From Paeniroseomonas aquatica (lineage in GTDB: Bacteria; Pseudomonadota; Alphaproteobacteria; Acetobacterales; Acetobacteraceae), in assembly GCF_030409335.1 (NCBI RefSeq), contig NZ_JAUFPN010000033.1, positions 1 through 62,780 of the forward strand: a stretch of 62,780 bases of DNA, in the 5' to 3' direction. This document shows, one piece after another, positions 46,670 through 55,228 of the stretch. A program made the position numbers and the translations under genes. The notes beneath the pieces were generated by a model. It saw only the letters and a program-made list of their open reading frames with translations, had not been told where the DNA came from and ran no database searches. Each line of letters opens with the position of its first letter. Within the stretch, counting starts at the first letter, position 1.

Positions 46670-49177
46670 GTGGGCATCGTCGGCCAGCTGGCCCTGGGCG
46701 CGCGGCTGGCGCGCCGTGAATTGCGCGGCGGCATGCGTTCGCTGCGGATCGTGCTCGCCTGCCTGGCGCTCGGCGTCGCCGCCATCGCCGCGGTCGGCAC
46801 CCTGCGGGCCGGCATCCAGGCCGGGCTGCTGGCCGATGGCGCCCGCATCCTCGGCGGCGACGTCGAGGTGCGGGGCGGCGCCCGGCCGCTGCCGGCCGAG
46901 CTGCGGCAATGGGCCGCGGCGCGGGGCGCCGACGTCTCCGCCGTCACCTCCATGCGGGCCATGCTGGTCGCGCCGAGCAGCGAGCGGATGCTGGTGGAGC
47001 TGAAGGCGGTCGATGCTGCCTATCCGCTGTACGGCAGCCTGGTGCTGGACCCCGTGGTGCCGCTGGCCGCCGGCAGCGTGGCGCTCGACCCGCTGGTGGC
47101 CGAGCGGCTCGGCCTTTCGCTGGGTGACATGGTCCGCATCGGCGAGGCGCAGCTGAAGCTGGCGGCGCTGGTGGCGCAGGAGCCGGACAAGGTCGCCACC
47201 CCCGCCATCTTCGGCCCCCGCGCCCTGATGACCCAGGAAACCCTCGCCACCACCGAGCTGATCCAGCCCGGCAGCCTGCTCCAGTACGACCTCCGCCTGC
47301 GCCTTCCCCCCGGCACCGCCGCCGAGCCGCTGGCCGAGGCGCTGCGCACCGACTTCGCCCGCGAAGGCTGGCGCATCCGCACCGCCGGCACCGCCGAGCC
47401 GCAGATGAACCGCTTCCTCGACCGCGCCGCCTCCTTCCTGACCCTGGCCGGGCTGACCGCGCTGCTGGTCGGCGGCATCGGCGTCGCCACCGGGGTGCGG
47501 AGCTGGCTGGATGCGCGGGCGAAATCCATCGCCACCCTGCGCTGCCTCGGCGCGCCCTCGTCGGTCATTTTCCTCAGCTACCTCATCCAGGTGCTGGGCC
47601 TGGCGCTGCTCGGGATCGCCATCGGGCTGGTCGCCGGCTACGGGCTGACCTGGGCGGCGGCGCAGGCCCTGGCCGGGTCGCTGCCGGTGCCGCCGCGCCT
47701 CGCGCCCTATCCGCGGCCGCTGGCGCTGGCCGCGCTCTATGGGCTGCTGACGGCCTTGGCCTTCGCGCTCTGGCCGCTCGGCCGTGCCGCGCGGATCTCG
47801 GGTGCGGCGCTGTTCCGCGACGCGGTTCAGCCGGCTGGGGGCTTCCCCGGCTGGACGGTGCTGGCGCTGAACGGGGCGGCGGCGGTGGCGCTGGTCGGGC
47901 TGATCGTGGTCAGCTCGGGCGACCGCCGCTTCGCCGCCGGCTTCTGCGCCGCCGCGGTGGGAGCGCTGGTGCTGTTCCGCCTTGGCGCCTGGGGGCTGGT
48001 GGCCCTGGCCCGCAGCCTGTCCCACCTGCGGCGCCCGGCCCTGCGCCTCGGCCTCGCCAACCTGCACCGGCCGGGGGCGCCGACCGCGCTGATGGTAGTC
48101 TCGCTCGGCATCGGCCTGACGACGCTCGCCGCCATCACCCAGATCGAGGGCAACCTGCGCCTGCAGCTGGTCAACGAGATGCCGGGCCGGGCGCCGAATT
48201 TCTTCTTCATCGACATCCAGTCCGACCAGGCCGAGCGCTTCGACAGCCTCGCCGGCGGCATCCCCGGCGTGGTCGAGGTCAAGCGGGTGCCGAGCCTGCG
48301 CGCCCGGGTCGTCGCGGTGAAGGGCACCCCCGCCGAGCAATGGGAGACCACGCCCGAGACCGCCTGGGCGCTGCGCGGCGACCGCGGCCTCACCTACTCG
48401 GCATTGCCCCCGGCCGGGACCCAGGTGGTCGAGGGCCCCTGGTGGCCGGAGGACTATCGCGGCCCGCCGCTGCTCTCCTTCGATGCCGGCATCGCCAAGG
48501 GCTGGGGCGTCGGGCTCGGCGACGTCATCACGGTCAACGTGCTCGGCCGCAACATCGACCTGAAGATCGCGAACCTCCGCAACGTCGACTGGCGCGGCCT
48601 CGGGGTGAACTTCACCCTGGTCGCCTCGCCCGGGCTGCTGGAGGCGGCGCCACATACCCACATCGCCACCGTCCGCGGCGATGCAGCGCAGGACGGCACC
48701 ATCCTGCGGGTGCTGACCGATGCCTTCCCCAACATCACTGGCATCCGGGTGCGGGATGCGCTGGAGGCCGTCGCCGCGCTGCTCGGCCGGGTCGGCACCG
48801 CGCTGACCGCGATCGGCGGCGTCACCCTGCTGGCCGGGGCGCTGGTGCTGGCCGGCGCGGTGGCGGCGGGGCAGCGGCAACGGGTGCGGGACGCGGTGGT
48901 GCTGAAGACCATCGGGGCCACCCGGGCGCAGATCCGCGCCGCCTGGGCGGTGGAATACGCCCTGGTCGGGCTGGTGGCCGGCGGGCTGGCCGCGGTCGCC
49001 GGCAGCGCCGCCGCCTGGGCGGTGGTCGTGCTGGTGATGCAGGGGCAGTGGGTGCTGCTGCCCGGGACCCTGGCGGCCACGGTGCTGGGCTGCGCGCTGC
49101 TGACGCTGCTCTGCGGGCAGGTCGGCACCGCGCTGGCGCTGCGGGCCCGGCCCGGTCCTTTGTTGCGGAATGAATAG
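46670..49177 (+). CDS. FtsX-like ABC permease with two core domains (YbbP type)
   Basis: About 835 residues. An N-terminal helix and large extracytoplasmic domain are followed by two MacB/FtsX core regions of three to four helices each (about 260-400 and about 700-830) plus extra helices between. The layout fits YbbP-type permeases that pair with a YbbA-like ATPase. No ATPase gene adjoins it. I choose the GTG at 46670, which has GGAGAG five bases upstream, over a GTG at 46655. A -10-like TATAGT lies at 46651-46656. Confidence 0.87.
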   Translation: MGIVGQLALGARLARRELRGGMRSLRIVLACLALGVAAIAAVGTLRAGIQAGLLADGARILGGDVEVRGGARPLPAELRQWAAARGADVSAVTSMRAMLVAPSSERMLVELKAVDAAYPLYGSLVLDPVVPLAAGSVALDPLVAERLGLSLGDMVRIGEAQLKLAALVAQEPDKVATPAIFGPRALMTQETLATTELIQPGSLLQYDLRLRLPPGTAAEPLAEALRTDFAREGWRIRTAGTAEPQMNRFLDRAASFLTLAGLTALLVGGIGVATGVRSWLDARAKSIATLRCLGAPSSVIFLSYLIQVLGLALLGIAIGLVAGYGLTWAAAQALAGSLPVPPRLAPYPRPLALAALYGLLTALAFALWPLGRAARISGAALFRDAVQPAGGFPGWTVLALNGAAAVALVGLIVVSSGDRRFAAGFCAAAVGALVLFRLGAWGLVALARSLSHLRRPALRLGLANLHRPGAPTALMVVSLGIGLTTLAAITQIEGNLRLQLVNEMPGRAPNFFFIDIQSDQAERFDSLAGGIPGVVEVKRVPSLRARVVAVKGTPAEQWETTPETAWALRGDRGLTYSALPPAGTQVVEGPWWPEDYRGPPLLSFDAGIAKGWGVGLGDVITVNVLGRNIDLKIANLRNVDWRGLGVNFTLVASPGLLEAAPHTHIATVRGDAAQDGTILRVLTDAFPNITGIRVRDALEAVAALLGRVGTALTAIGGVTLLAGALVLAGAVAAGQRQRVRDAVVLKTIGATRAQIRAAWAVEYALVGLVAGGLAAVAGSAAAWAVVVLVMQGQWVLLPGTLAATVLGCALLTLLCGQVGTALALRARPGPLLRNE

Positions 49178-49291
49178 TCCGGCATTCACACTTCTTCACG
49201 TGTATCCGGGCCGGTCCAGGACCATATGATGTGACGTCGGCGGTACCCGCGCGCGCCGGCGGTGGAAATGCGCTGCCGCTCCCGATTCCCA

Positions 49292-49321
49292 TTGAACCGG
49301 GTTACAGCTTCTCCATATAAC
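49292..49321 (+). promoter_or_regulatory. Likely sigma-70-type promoter of the Bax-inhibitor-1 gene
   Basis: TTGAAC (49292-49297), an 18-base spacer and TATAAC (49316-49321) match the vegetative promoter consensus, 42 bases before the ATG at 49364. Immediately downstream CCCCG-TTG-CGGGG (49322-49334) can fold into a small hairpin at the start of the message. Confidence 0.6.
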
Positions 49322-49363
49322 CCCGTTGCGGGGATAACCCCCTTTGGGAGGTTCGAGACACCT

Positions 49364-50158
49364 ATGGCCCTTCAACCCGACTATCGTTACACGACGAATG
49401 CGCCAGGCTGGGGTCGCACGGCGACTGCCGACGCGGCCGCCGTCGATGCCGGGCTCCGGGGGTACATGCTCCGGGTTTACAACTGGATGGCTTCCGGCCT
49501 GGTGCTGACCGGCATCGTGGCCCTTCTGGTTGTGACGGTGCCGGCCTTGCAGGAGCTGTTCTACACCGCAGCCCGCACCCCGAGCGGCCGGATCGTGATG
49601 CAGCCGACGATCCTGTTCTGGGTCGCCACGCTCTCGCCTCTGGCCTTCGTGCTGGTACTGAGCTTCGGCCAGCACAAGCTGAGCAAGTCGACGGCGCAGA
49701 TGCTGTTCTGGGCCTTCTGCGCCTGCATGGGCGCCAGCCTCAGCAACCTGGCCTTCCGCTACACCGGCGCCTCGATCGCCAGCACCTTCTTCATCACCGG
49801 TGCGATGTATGCGGGCATCAGCCTCTACGGCTACACGACCAAGGCCGACCTGACCAAAATGGGCAGCTTCATGATGATGGGCCTGATCGGCATCATCGTC
49901 GCCGGGCTGGTCAACATGTTCATGCAGTCCTCGGCGCTGCAGTTCGCCATCAGCCTGATCGGCGTGGTCGTGTTCCTGGGCCTCACCGCCTATGACACCC
50001 AGCGCATCAAGTCGGACTACGTCGAATACGCCTATGCCGCCGGTACCGAGGAAGCGGGCAAGCGCAGCGTCATGGACGCGCTGGGCCTCTACCTGAACTT
50101 CATCAACCTGTTCCAGTTCATGCTCCAACTCATGGGCGTGCGCCAGAGCAGCGACTAG
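49364..50158 (+). CDS. Bax inhibitor-1 family membrane protein (YccA/YbhL type)
   Basis: A 264-residue protein with seven hydrophobic helices after a soluble 30-residue start. The family signature is visible in ISLIGVVVFLGLTAYDTQRIK and the C-terminal LGLYLNFINLFQFMLQLMG. Bacterial relatives include YccA, an inhibitor of the FtsH protease, and pH-sensitive calcium leak channels. GGGAGG lies upstream. It has its own promoter-like sequence and a strong terminator and so is probably a single-gene transcript. Confidence 0.92.
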   Translation: MALQPDYRYTTNAPGWGRTATADAAAVDAGLRGYMLRVYNWMASGLVLTGIVALLVVTVPALQELFYTAARTPSGRIVMQPTILFWVATLSPLAFVLVLSFGQHKLSKSTAQMLFWAFCACMGASLSNLAFRYTGASIASTFFITGAMYAGISLYGYTTKADLTKMGSFMMMGLIGIIVAGLVNMFMQSSALQFAISLIGVVVFLGLTAYDTQRIKSDYVEYAYAAGTEEAGKRSVMDALGLYLNFINLFQFMLQLMGVRQSSD

Positions 50159-50184
50159 GCATCGGCCGCAAGGCTGATCGGCAG

Positions 50185-50215
50185 GGCCCCGGGGAGCGAT
50201 CCCCGGGGCCTTTTT
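50185..50215 (+). terminator. Rho-independent terminator after the Bax-inhibitor-1 gene
   Basis: GGCCCCGGGG-AGCGAT-CCCCGGGGCC followed by TTTTT. With the extra A-T pair the loop is GCGA, a stable GNRA tetraloop on an 11-pair stem. It begins 26 bases after the stop codon; the T-run reaches the stop of the converging dehydrogenase gene. Confidence 0.9.
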
Positions 50216-51324
50216 CATGGGCGCAGCTGCAGGATCCGCCCGCGCCCCTCATCCGTCAGGATGTACAGAAATCCATCCGGCCCCTGCAGCACGGTCCGCA
50301 GCCGGCCCCGGTCCCCCAGCAGCCGTTCCTCCCCGGTCACCCGGTCGCCCCGGGTCGTCAGCCGCAGCAGCCCGGGCGGGTTCAGCGCCGCGACGAAGAG
50401 GCTGCCGCGCCAGGCCGGGAAGGCGTCCCCGGTGTAGAAGGCGATGCCGGAGGGGCTGACCGAGGGCGTCCAGACATGGATCGGCGCCTCCAGGTCGGGG
50501 CGCGAGACGCCCTCGCCGATGCGGCTGCCGTCGTAGTCCACCCCATGGGTCACCAGCGGCCAGCCGTAGTTCCGGCCCGGCCGCAGGACATTGACCTCGT
50601 CGCCGCCGCGGGCGCCGAATTCGGCCTGCCACAGGCTGCCGGTCCAGGGGTTGAAGGCAAGGCCCTGCGGGTTGCGGTGGCCATGGGTGAAGACCTCGGC
50701 CCGCACCCCCGGCCGGCCGGCATGGGGGTTGTCCGCCAGCGACGCGCCGTTGCGCGCCAGCCGCAGCACCTTGCCGCCGAGGTCATCCAGCCGCTGCGCC
50801 CGCGGCTTGGTCACCTGCCGCTCGCCGGTCGCCAGGTACATCGCCCCATCCGGCCCGAAGGCGATGCGGCAGCCGTAGTGGTTGCGGCCCTGCTCCTGCG
50901 GCGGCGCCGCGTCCAGGATCGGCGCGGCGCCTTCGAGCGAGGCGCCATCCATGGCCAGCCGCGCCCGGGTCAGCCGGGTCAGCGCGCCGCCCTGCACCAG
51001 CATGGCGTGGCAGAGGTAGATCTCCCGGGCGGTGGCGAAATCGGGCGCCAGCGCCACGTCGAGCATCCCGCCCTGGCCGCGTGCCTCGACGGGCGGCACC
51101 CCGGTGAGCGGCGCCGAGACCGCGCCGTCGGGCCCGACCAGCCGCAGCCGACCCGGCCGCTCGGTGACCAGCAGCCGGCCATCGGGCAGGAAGGCGCCCC
51201 CCCAGGGCCGTTCCAGGCCGGTGGCGTATTCGACGATGCGGAAGGGAGTCTGGGCCTCGGCCAGGCCAGGGCCCGCCATCGGGGCGGCGAGGTACAGGGC
51301 GAGGGCGGCGAGAGGATGCTTCAT
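50215..51324 (-). CDS. PQQ-dependent sugar dehydrogenase-like protein (YliI/Asd family)
   Basis: A 369-residue periplasmic beta-propeller with a Sec signal (ALAALALYLAAPMAGPGLA). Blade-like repeats include LERPWGGAFLPDGRLLVTERPGR, NHYGCRIAFGPDGAMYLATG, GHRNPQGLAFNPWTG and SPSGIAFYTGDAFP. The conserved HGHRNPQG segment supports the soluble glucose/aldose dehydrogenase family. It probably oxidises a sugar aldose in the periplasm. It converges on the Bax-inhibitor-1 gene at the terminator and lies 49 bases after trxA. Confidence 0.9.
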   Translation of the reverse strand: MKHPLAALALYLAAPMAGPGLAEAQTPFRIVEYATGLERPWGGAFLPDGRLLVTERPGRLRLVGPDGAVSAPLTGVPPVEARGQGGMLDVALAPDFATAREIYLCHAMLVQGGALTRLTRARLAMDGASLEGAAPILDAAPPQEQGRNHYGCRIAFGPDGAMYLATGERQVTKPRAQRLDDLGGKVLRLARNGASLADNPHAGRPGVRAEVFTHGHRNPQGLAFNPWTGSLWQAEFGARGGDEVNVLRPGRNYGWPLVTHGVDYDGSRIGEGVSRPDLEAPIHVWTPSVSPSGIAFYTGDAFPAWRGSLFVAALNPPGLLRLTTRGDRVTGEERLLGDRGRLRTVLQGPDGFLYILTDEGRGRILQLRP

Positions 51325-51373
51325 CCCGCCGAGGTGGGGTCCCCGGCCGTGCCGGGAACCCCGATCGGCAGGG

Positions 51374-51703
51374 TCAGGCGAGGTTGCCGGCGATCCAGTC
51401 CTTCAGCGCACCCTTGGGCAGGGCGCCGACCTTGGTGTCCAGCAGCTTGCCGTCCTTGAACAGCAGCATGGTGGGAATGCCCCGCACCGCATACTCGTTC
51501 GGGGTGCCGGGGTTCTCGTCGATGTTGACCTTGGCGATGGTCAGCTTGCCGCCGTACTCCTGGGCGATGTCGTCCAGGATCGGCCCGACCATCCGGCAGG
51601 GGCCGCACCACTCCGCCCAGAAATCGACCAGCACGGGGCCGGAGGCGTCCAGCACGTCCTGCTTGAAGCTGTCGTCGGTCACGGCCTTGGTGTGTTCGCT
51701 CAT
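51374..51703 (-). CDS. trxA: Thioredoxin 1
   Basis: A 109-residue thioredoxin of standard length. The redox centre is WCGPC (C33 and C36), with the buried Asp region DFWAEW and the cis-proline in GIPTML. It reduces protein disulfides and is a general hydrogen donor. It follows addA after about 100 bases in the same direction, a linkage common in alphaproteobacteria. The in-frame extension upstream of MSEHTKAV is not part of the family. Confidence 0.97.
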   Translation of the reverse strand: MSEHTKAVTDDSFKQDVLDASGPVLVDFWAEWCGPCRMVGPILDDIAQEYGGKLTIAKVNIDENPGTPNEYAVRGIPTMLLFKDGKLLDTKVGALPKGALKDWIAGNLA

Positions 51704-51802
51704 GCGCCTGCGCCTTGCTCGGAGGGGCCGGGAAGGCCCCAATCTTGCCGCAAATTCGGGATGCGCCGGGCTGCGGTCAAGGCCACCCCCCCAGCGGGTC
51801 CG

Positions 51803-54800
51803 TCATGCGTCGAAGACAGGCATCCCCGGCACGTGCCGGTCAAGCAAATCCGCCGGCAGCGGCATCAGCCGCGCGCCATAGGTCCAGACCAGGGCGCAGT
51901 CCACCGCCCGCCCGGGGAAGGCCTGGCGCAGCACGGCGCGGTAGGCGGCCATCTGCCGCAGGTACAGGGGCGCCACATCCCCCGGGTCGGTCGGGGGCGG
52001 CCGGTTGGTCTTGTAGTCCAGCACCAGCACGCGGTCCGGGGTCACCACCAGCCGGTCCACCTGGCCGGTCACCAGCCGCCCGTCCAGCCGCCCGGCGATC
52101 GGCGCCTCGGCCAGGCTGTCCGCGCCGAAGGCCGCCACCACCTCCGGCGCCGCGAGCAGCGCCAGCACCTCGGCCTGGATCTCCGCCTGCTCCTCGCCGG
52201 TCAGGCCATGGCCGGGCCGGGCGAGGAAGCGCGCCGCCGCCGCCGCCCGCTCGGCCGCCGGCCGTTCCGGCAGGTGCTGCAGCAAGGCATGCACCACCCG
52301 GCCGCGGCGGAAGCGGCGCCCGCCCGGGTCGGCCGCGCCATGCGGGGCCGCGGCAGGGGTCTCGTGCTCGCCCGGCAGGGCGGAGGGGTTGAGCGCCGGC
52401 TCCAGCACCTCGGCCGGGGCCGGGCGGCGGGCCCAGCCGGGCAGGGGGGCGGGGGCCGGGGCGCTCACCGTGGCGGCGGCCGGGACCTCCACCTCCTGCC
52501 CGGTCTCCAGCCGCCAGCAGGGGCCTCCCTCGAAGTCGCAGGCGGCCGGCGCGTCGAACGCCTCCGGCGCGAAGTCGGCCGGGACCGCATCCTCCAGCCG
52601 CATGAAGCCGTCCCGCACCAGGGCGTACCAGCCCTTCGGCTCCTTCCCCCAGCCGCAGACCAGCAGCCGGTCCTCGGCCCGGGTCAGCGCCACATACAGC
52701 AGGCGGTTCTCCTCCTCCTGGCGGCGGCGCTCGTCGGCGGCCAGCACCTCGGCGAAGGCGGCGGCGTGGAATTCCTTGCGCGGCGCCCAGAGCGGCATCG
52801 GCACCCCGTCCAGCTCGCCCCAGCGGATCTCCTGCCGGCCCTGGCCGCCGCCGACGTCGGGGATGATCACCACCGGCGCCTGCAGCCCCTTGGCGCCGTG
52901 CACGGTCATGATCCGCACCGCATCGGCGGCGCCCTCGGCCTCCCGCTTCACCTCGGCGCCGCCGCGGCGGAGCCAGTGGACGAAGCCCTGCAGGCTGGGG
53001 GGATGCCGCGCCTCGTGGTCGAGCGCGGCGTTCAGCACCTCGTCCAGCGGGTCGGCGGCATCGGGGCCGAGCCGGGCCAGCAGCCGCGCCCGGCCGCCCT
53101 CCTCGCCCAGCACCCCGGCCAGCAGGCAGTGCGGGGTGATGAGGTCGGCCCGGTCGGCCAGCCGCGCCAGCCAGTCCGCGGCGCGGCCGAGGTCGCCGTC
53201 GGCGCCGCGATGCTGCATCAGCGCCCCGAACAGCGAGCCGGCGCGGCCATGCGCCAGGGCGAACAACTGGTCCTCGTCCAGCCCGACCAGCGGCGACTTC
53301 AGCAGCGCCGCCAGCTGCAGGTCGTCCTCGGGCAGCAGCAGCACGTCACACAGCGCCAGCAGGTCCTGCACCGCGATCTGCTCGACCAGCTTGAGGCGGT
53401 CGACGCCGCCGACCGGCACGTCCCGCTCCTTCAGCGCCCGCACCAGGCGCTGGATGAAGGCGGTGCGCCGCCGCACCAGCACCAGGATGTCCCCGGGCCG
53501 GACCGGCCGAGCCCGCGCCGGCAGGTCCTCGCGCCCGATCATGGCGGCGATCCGCGCCGCCAGCGCCTCGGCCAGCAGGGCCGGGGCATCGGCCACCGCC
53601 TCCGGCGCCTCCGGCACCTCCCAGGGGGTCGGCTTCGGCTTGTCCGCCGGCCGCAGCAGCGGCCAGAGCTCGACCATCCCGGCCTGGCCGGCCCGGTCCG
53701 GCAGGTGCTCCAGGATGGCGCCCTCCGGCACCACCCCGGCCCGCGCCTCGCCCTCGGCGAAGACCGCATCCACCAGCCCCAGCACCGGCGCGGTGGAGCG
53801 GAAGGAGACGTTCAGCTCGACCTTGCGGAAATCGCCGTCCTGGCCGGCGATGCGCCGGCGGTAGGTGCCCTCCCAGGTGCCGAAGCCACGGGCATCGGCG
53901 CCCTGGAAGCCGTAGATCGCCTGCTTGATGTCGCCGACCGCGAAGATGGTCCGGCCGATCGCCTGATGCCGCTCCGCGGCGGCCCCGGCGCCGGCGAAGA
54001 ATTCCTCGGTCAATGCCGCGGTGATGCCCCATTGCGCCGGGTTGGTGTCCTGCGCCTCGTCCAGCAGCACGTGGTCGAGCCCGCCGTCGAGCTTGAACAG
54101 CACCCAGGCGCTGCCGGGGTCCTGCAGGATGCGCTGGGCGATGGCGATCAGGTCGTCGTAGGCCAGCAGCCCGGCATGGCGCTTGCGCGCCTCGTAGTGC
54201 TCGAGCACCGGCCCGGCCAGCGCCAGCAGCGCCTCGGTCGCCTGCAGCAGCCGGCAGGCCGCCAGCTTCTGCTGCCCGGCCAGGATGCGCTCGACCTCGA
54301 CCATCATCGCGGGGTCGCCGGCCAGGGCGGCGCGCGGGGTGCCCTTGTCGGTCAGCAGGCAGCCGGTCCAGCCTTCCCAGTCCGCCGCCCGGGTCTCGGC
54401 ATCCTGCGCCAGCCAGGCCCGCATCTTCGCCGCCAGGTCGCGCGGCGTCTTGTTCTTGTGGTTCAGCATCGCCGCCGCCGCCCGCGCCAGCCCGTCCGGC
54501 ACGTCGCAGAGCGTGGCGGTCACGCTGCCGACGTCCTCGCCATCCTCCAGCCGCAGCAGCCGGGCGAGGCGCAGCACCAGCCCGGGCAGGCCGTTGCTGG
54601 CACGCAGGCATTCCGCCAGCTTCTCCCGGTCGCGCATCAGCGCGCCGACCGTCTTCGAGAAGTCGTCCGCCCCGACCAGCCCGGCCAGCAGCGCCACCTG
54701 CGCCCGCGGCGTGGCATTGGCCGACAGCACCGCCTCCCGCGCATCGGCCAGCATGCTGGCGGCGTCCATGTCCTCGAGCACGCTGAACTGCGGCGGCAGC

Positions 54801-55228
54801 CCGGCCTCGAGCGGGAAGGCATGCAGCAGCGACTGGCAGAAGGCGTGGATGGTCGAGATCCGCATCCCGCCGGCCAGCTCCAGCACCTCGGCGAAGAGCG
54901 CCCGCGCCCGCAGCCGCAGCGTCTCGGTCGGCCTGCAGCCGAGGCGCGCCAGCTCGGCGTTCAGCGCCGGCTCCTCGGCCACCGCCCAGTCGCCGAGCTT
55001 CCGCGCCAGCCGCGTCGCCATCTCGGCGGCGGCGGCCTTGGTGAAGGTGAGGCAGAGGATGCGGTTCGCCGCCTGGCCGTCCTGCAGCAGCAGCCGCAGC
55101 ACCCGGTCGGTCAGCACCTTGGTCTTGCCCGAGCCGGCCGAGGCCGAGACCCAGGCCGAGAGCGCCGGGTCGGAGGCGATCGTCTGGGCCGCCGCCGCCA
55201 CCGCCCTGGCGCTGCGCGCGTCAGCCAT
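51803..55228 (-). CDS. addA: Double-strand break repair helicase/nuclease AddA
   Basis: A 1141-residue UvrD-like helicase with a C-terminal RecB nuclease domain, working with AddB to resect DNA ends for recombination. Visible motifs: Walker A ASAGSGKTKVLTDRV, LTFTKAAAAEM, DEAQDTNPAQW, MTVHGAKGLQAPVV, and the nuclease motif VLDYKTNRPPP. I use the ATG at 55228, with GGAGG nine bases upstream; it overlaps the addB stop by eight bases. It is the end of a tsaE-amgK-murU-addB-addA gene string. Confidence 0.96.
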   Translation of the reverse strand: MADARSARAVAAAAQTIASDPALSAWVSASAGSGKTKVLTDRVLRLLLQDGQAANRILCLTFTKAAAAEMATRLARKLGDWAVAEEPALNAELARLGCRPTETLRLRARALFAEVLELAGGMRISTIHAFCQSLLHAFPLEAGLPPQFSVLEDMDAASMLADAREAVLSANATPRAQVALLAGLVGADDFSKTVGALMRDREKLAECLRASNGLPGLVLRLARLLRLEDGEDVGSVTATLCDVPDGLARAAAAMLNHKNKTPRDLAAKMRAWLAQDAETRAADWEGWTGCLLTDKGTPRAALAGDPAMMVEVERILAGQQKLAACRLLQATEALLALAGPVLEHYEARKRHAGLLAYDDLIAIAQRILQDPGSAWVLFKLDGGLDHVLLDEAQDTNPAQWGITAALTEEFFAGAGAAAERHQAIGRTIFAVGDIKQAIYGFQGADARGFGTWEGTYRRRIAGQDGDFRKVELNVSFRSTAPVLGLVDAVFAEGEARAGVVPEGAILEHLPDRAGQAGMVELWPLLRPADKPKPTPWEVPEAPEAVADAPALLAEALAARIAAMIGREDLPARARPVRPGDILVLVRRRTAFIQRLVRALKERDVPVGGVDRLKLVEQIAVQDLLALCDVLLLPEDDLQLAALLKSPLVGLDEDQLFALAHGRAGSLFGALMQHRGADGDLGRAADWLARLADRADLITPHCLLAGVLGEEGGRARLLARLGPDAADPLDEVLNAALDHEARHPPSLQGFVHWLRRGGAEVKREAEGAADAVRIMTVHGAKGLQAPVVIIPDVGGGQGRQEIRWGELDGVPMPLWAPRKEFHAAAFAEVLAADERRRQEEENRLLYVALTRAEDRLLVCGWGKEPKGWYALVRDGFMRLEDAVPADFAPEAFDAPAACDFEGGPCWRLETGQEVEVPAAATVSAPAPAPLPGWARRPAPAEVLEPALNPSALPGEHETPAAAPHGAADPGGRRFRRGRVVHALLQHLPERPAAERAAAAARFLARPGHGLTGEEQAEIQAEVLALLAAPEVVAAFGADSLAEAPIAGRLDGRLVTGQVDRLVVTPDRVLVLDYKTNRPPPTDPGDVAPLYLRQMAAYRAVLRQAFPGRAVDCALVWTYGARLMPLPADLLDRHVPGMPVFDA

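Noticed and set aside
45722-49189. A 1155-residue minus-strand frame opposite the FtsX-like gene
   Set aside because: It has low-complexity Arg/Gln/Gly composition, crosses into the TerC gene and lacks a ribosome site. The plus-strand gene has membrane helices and a good start.
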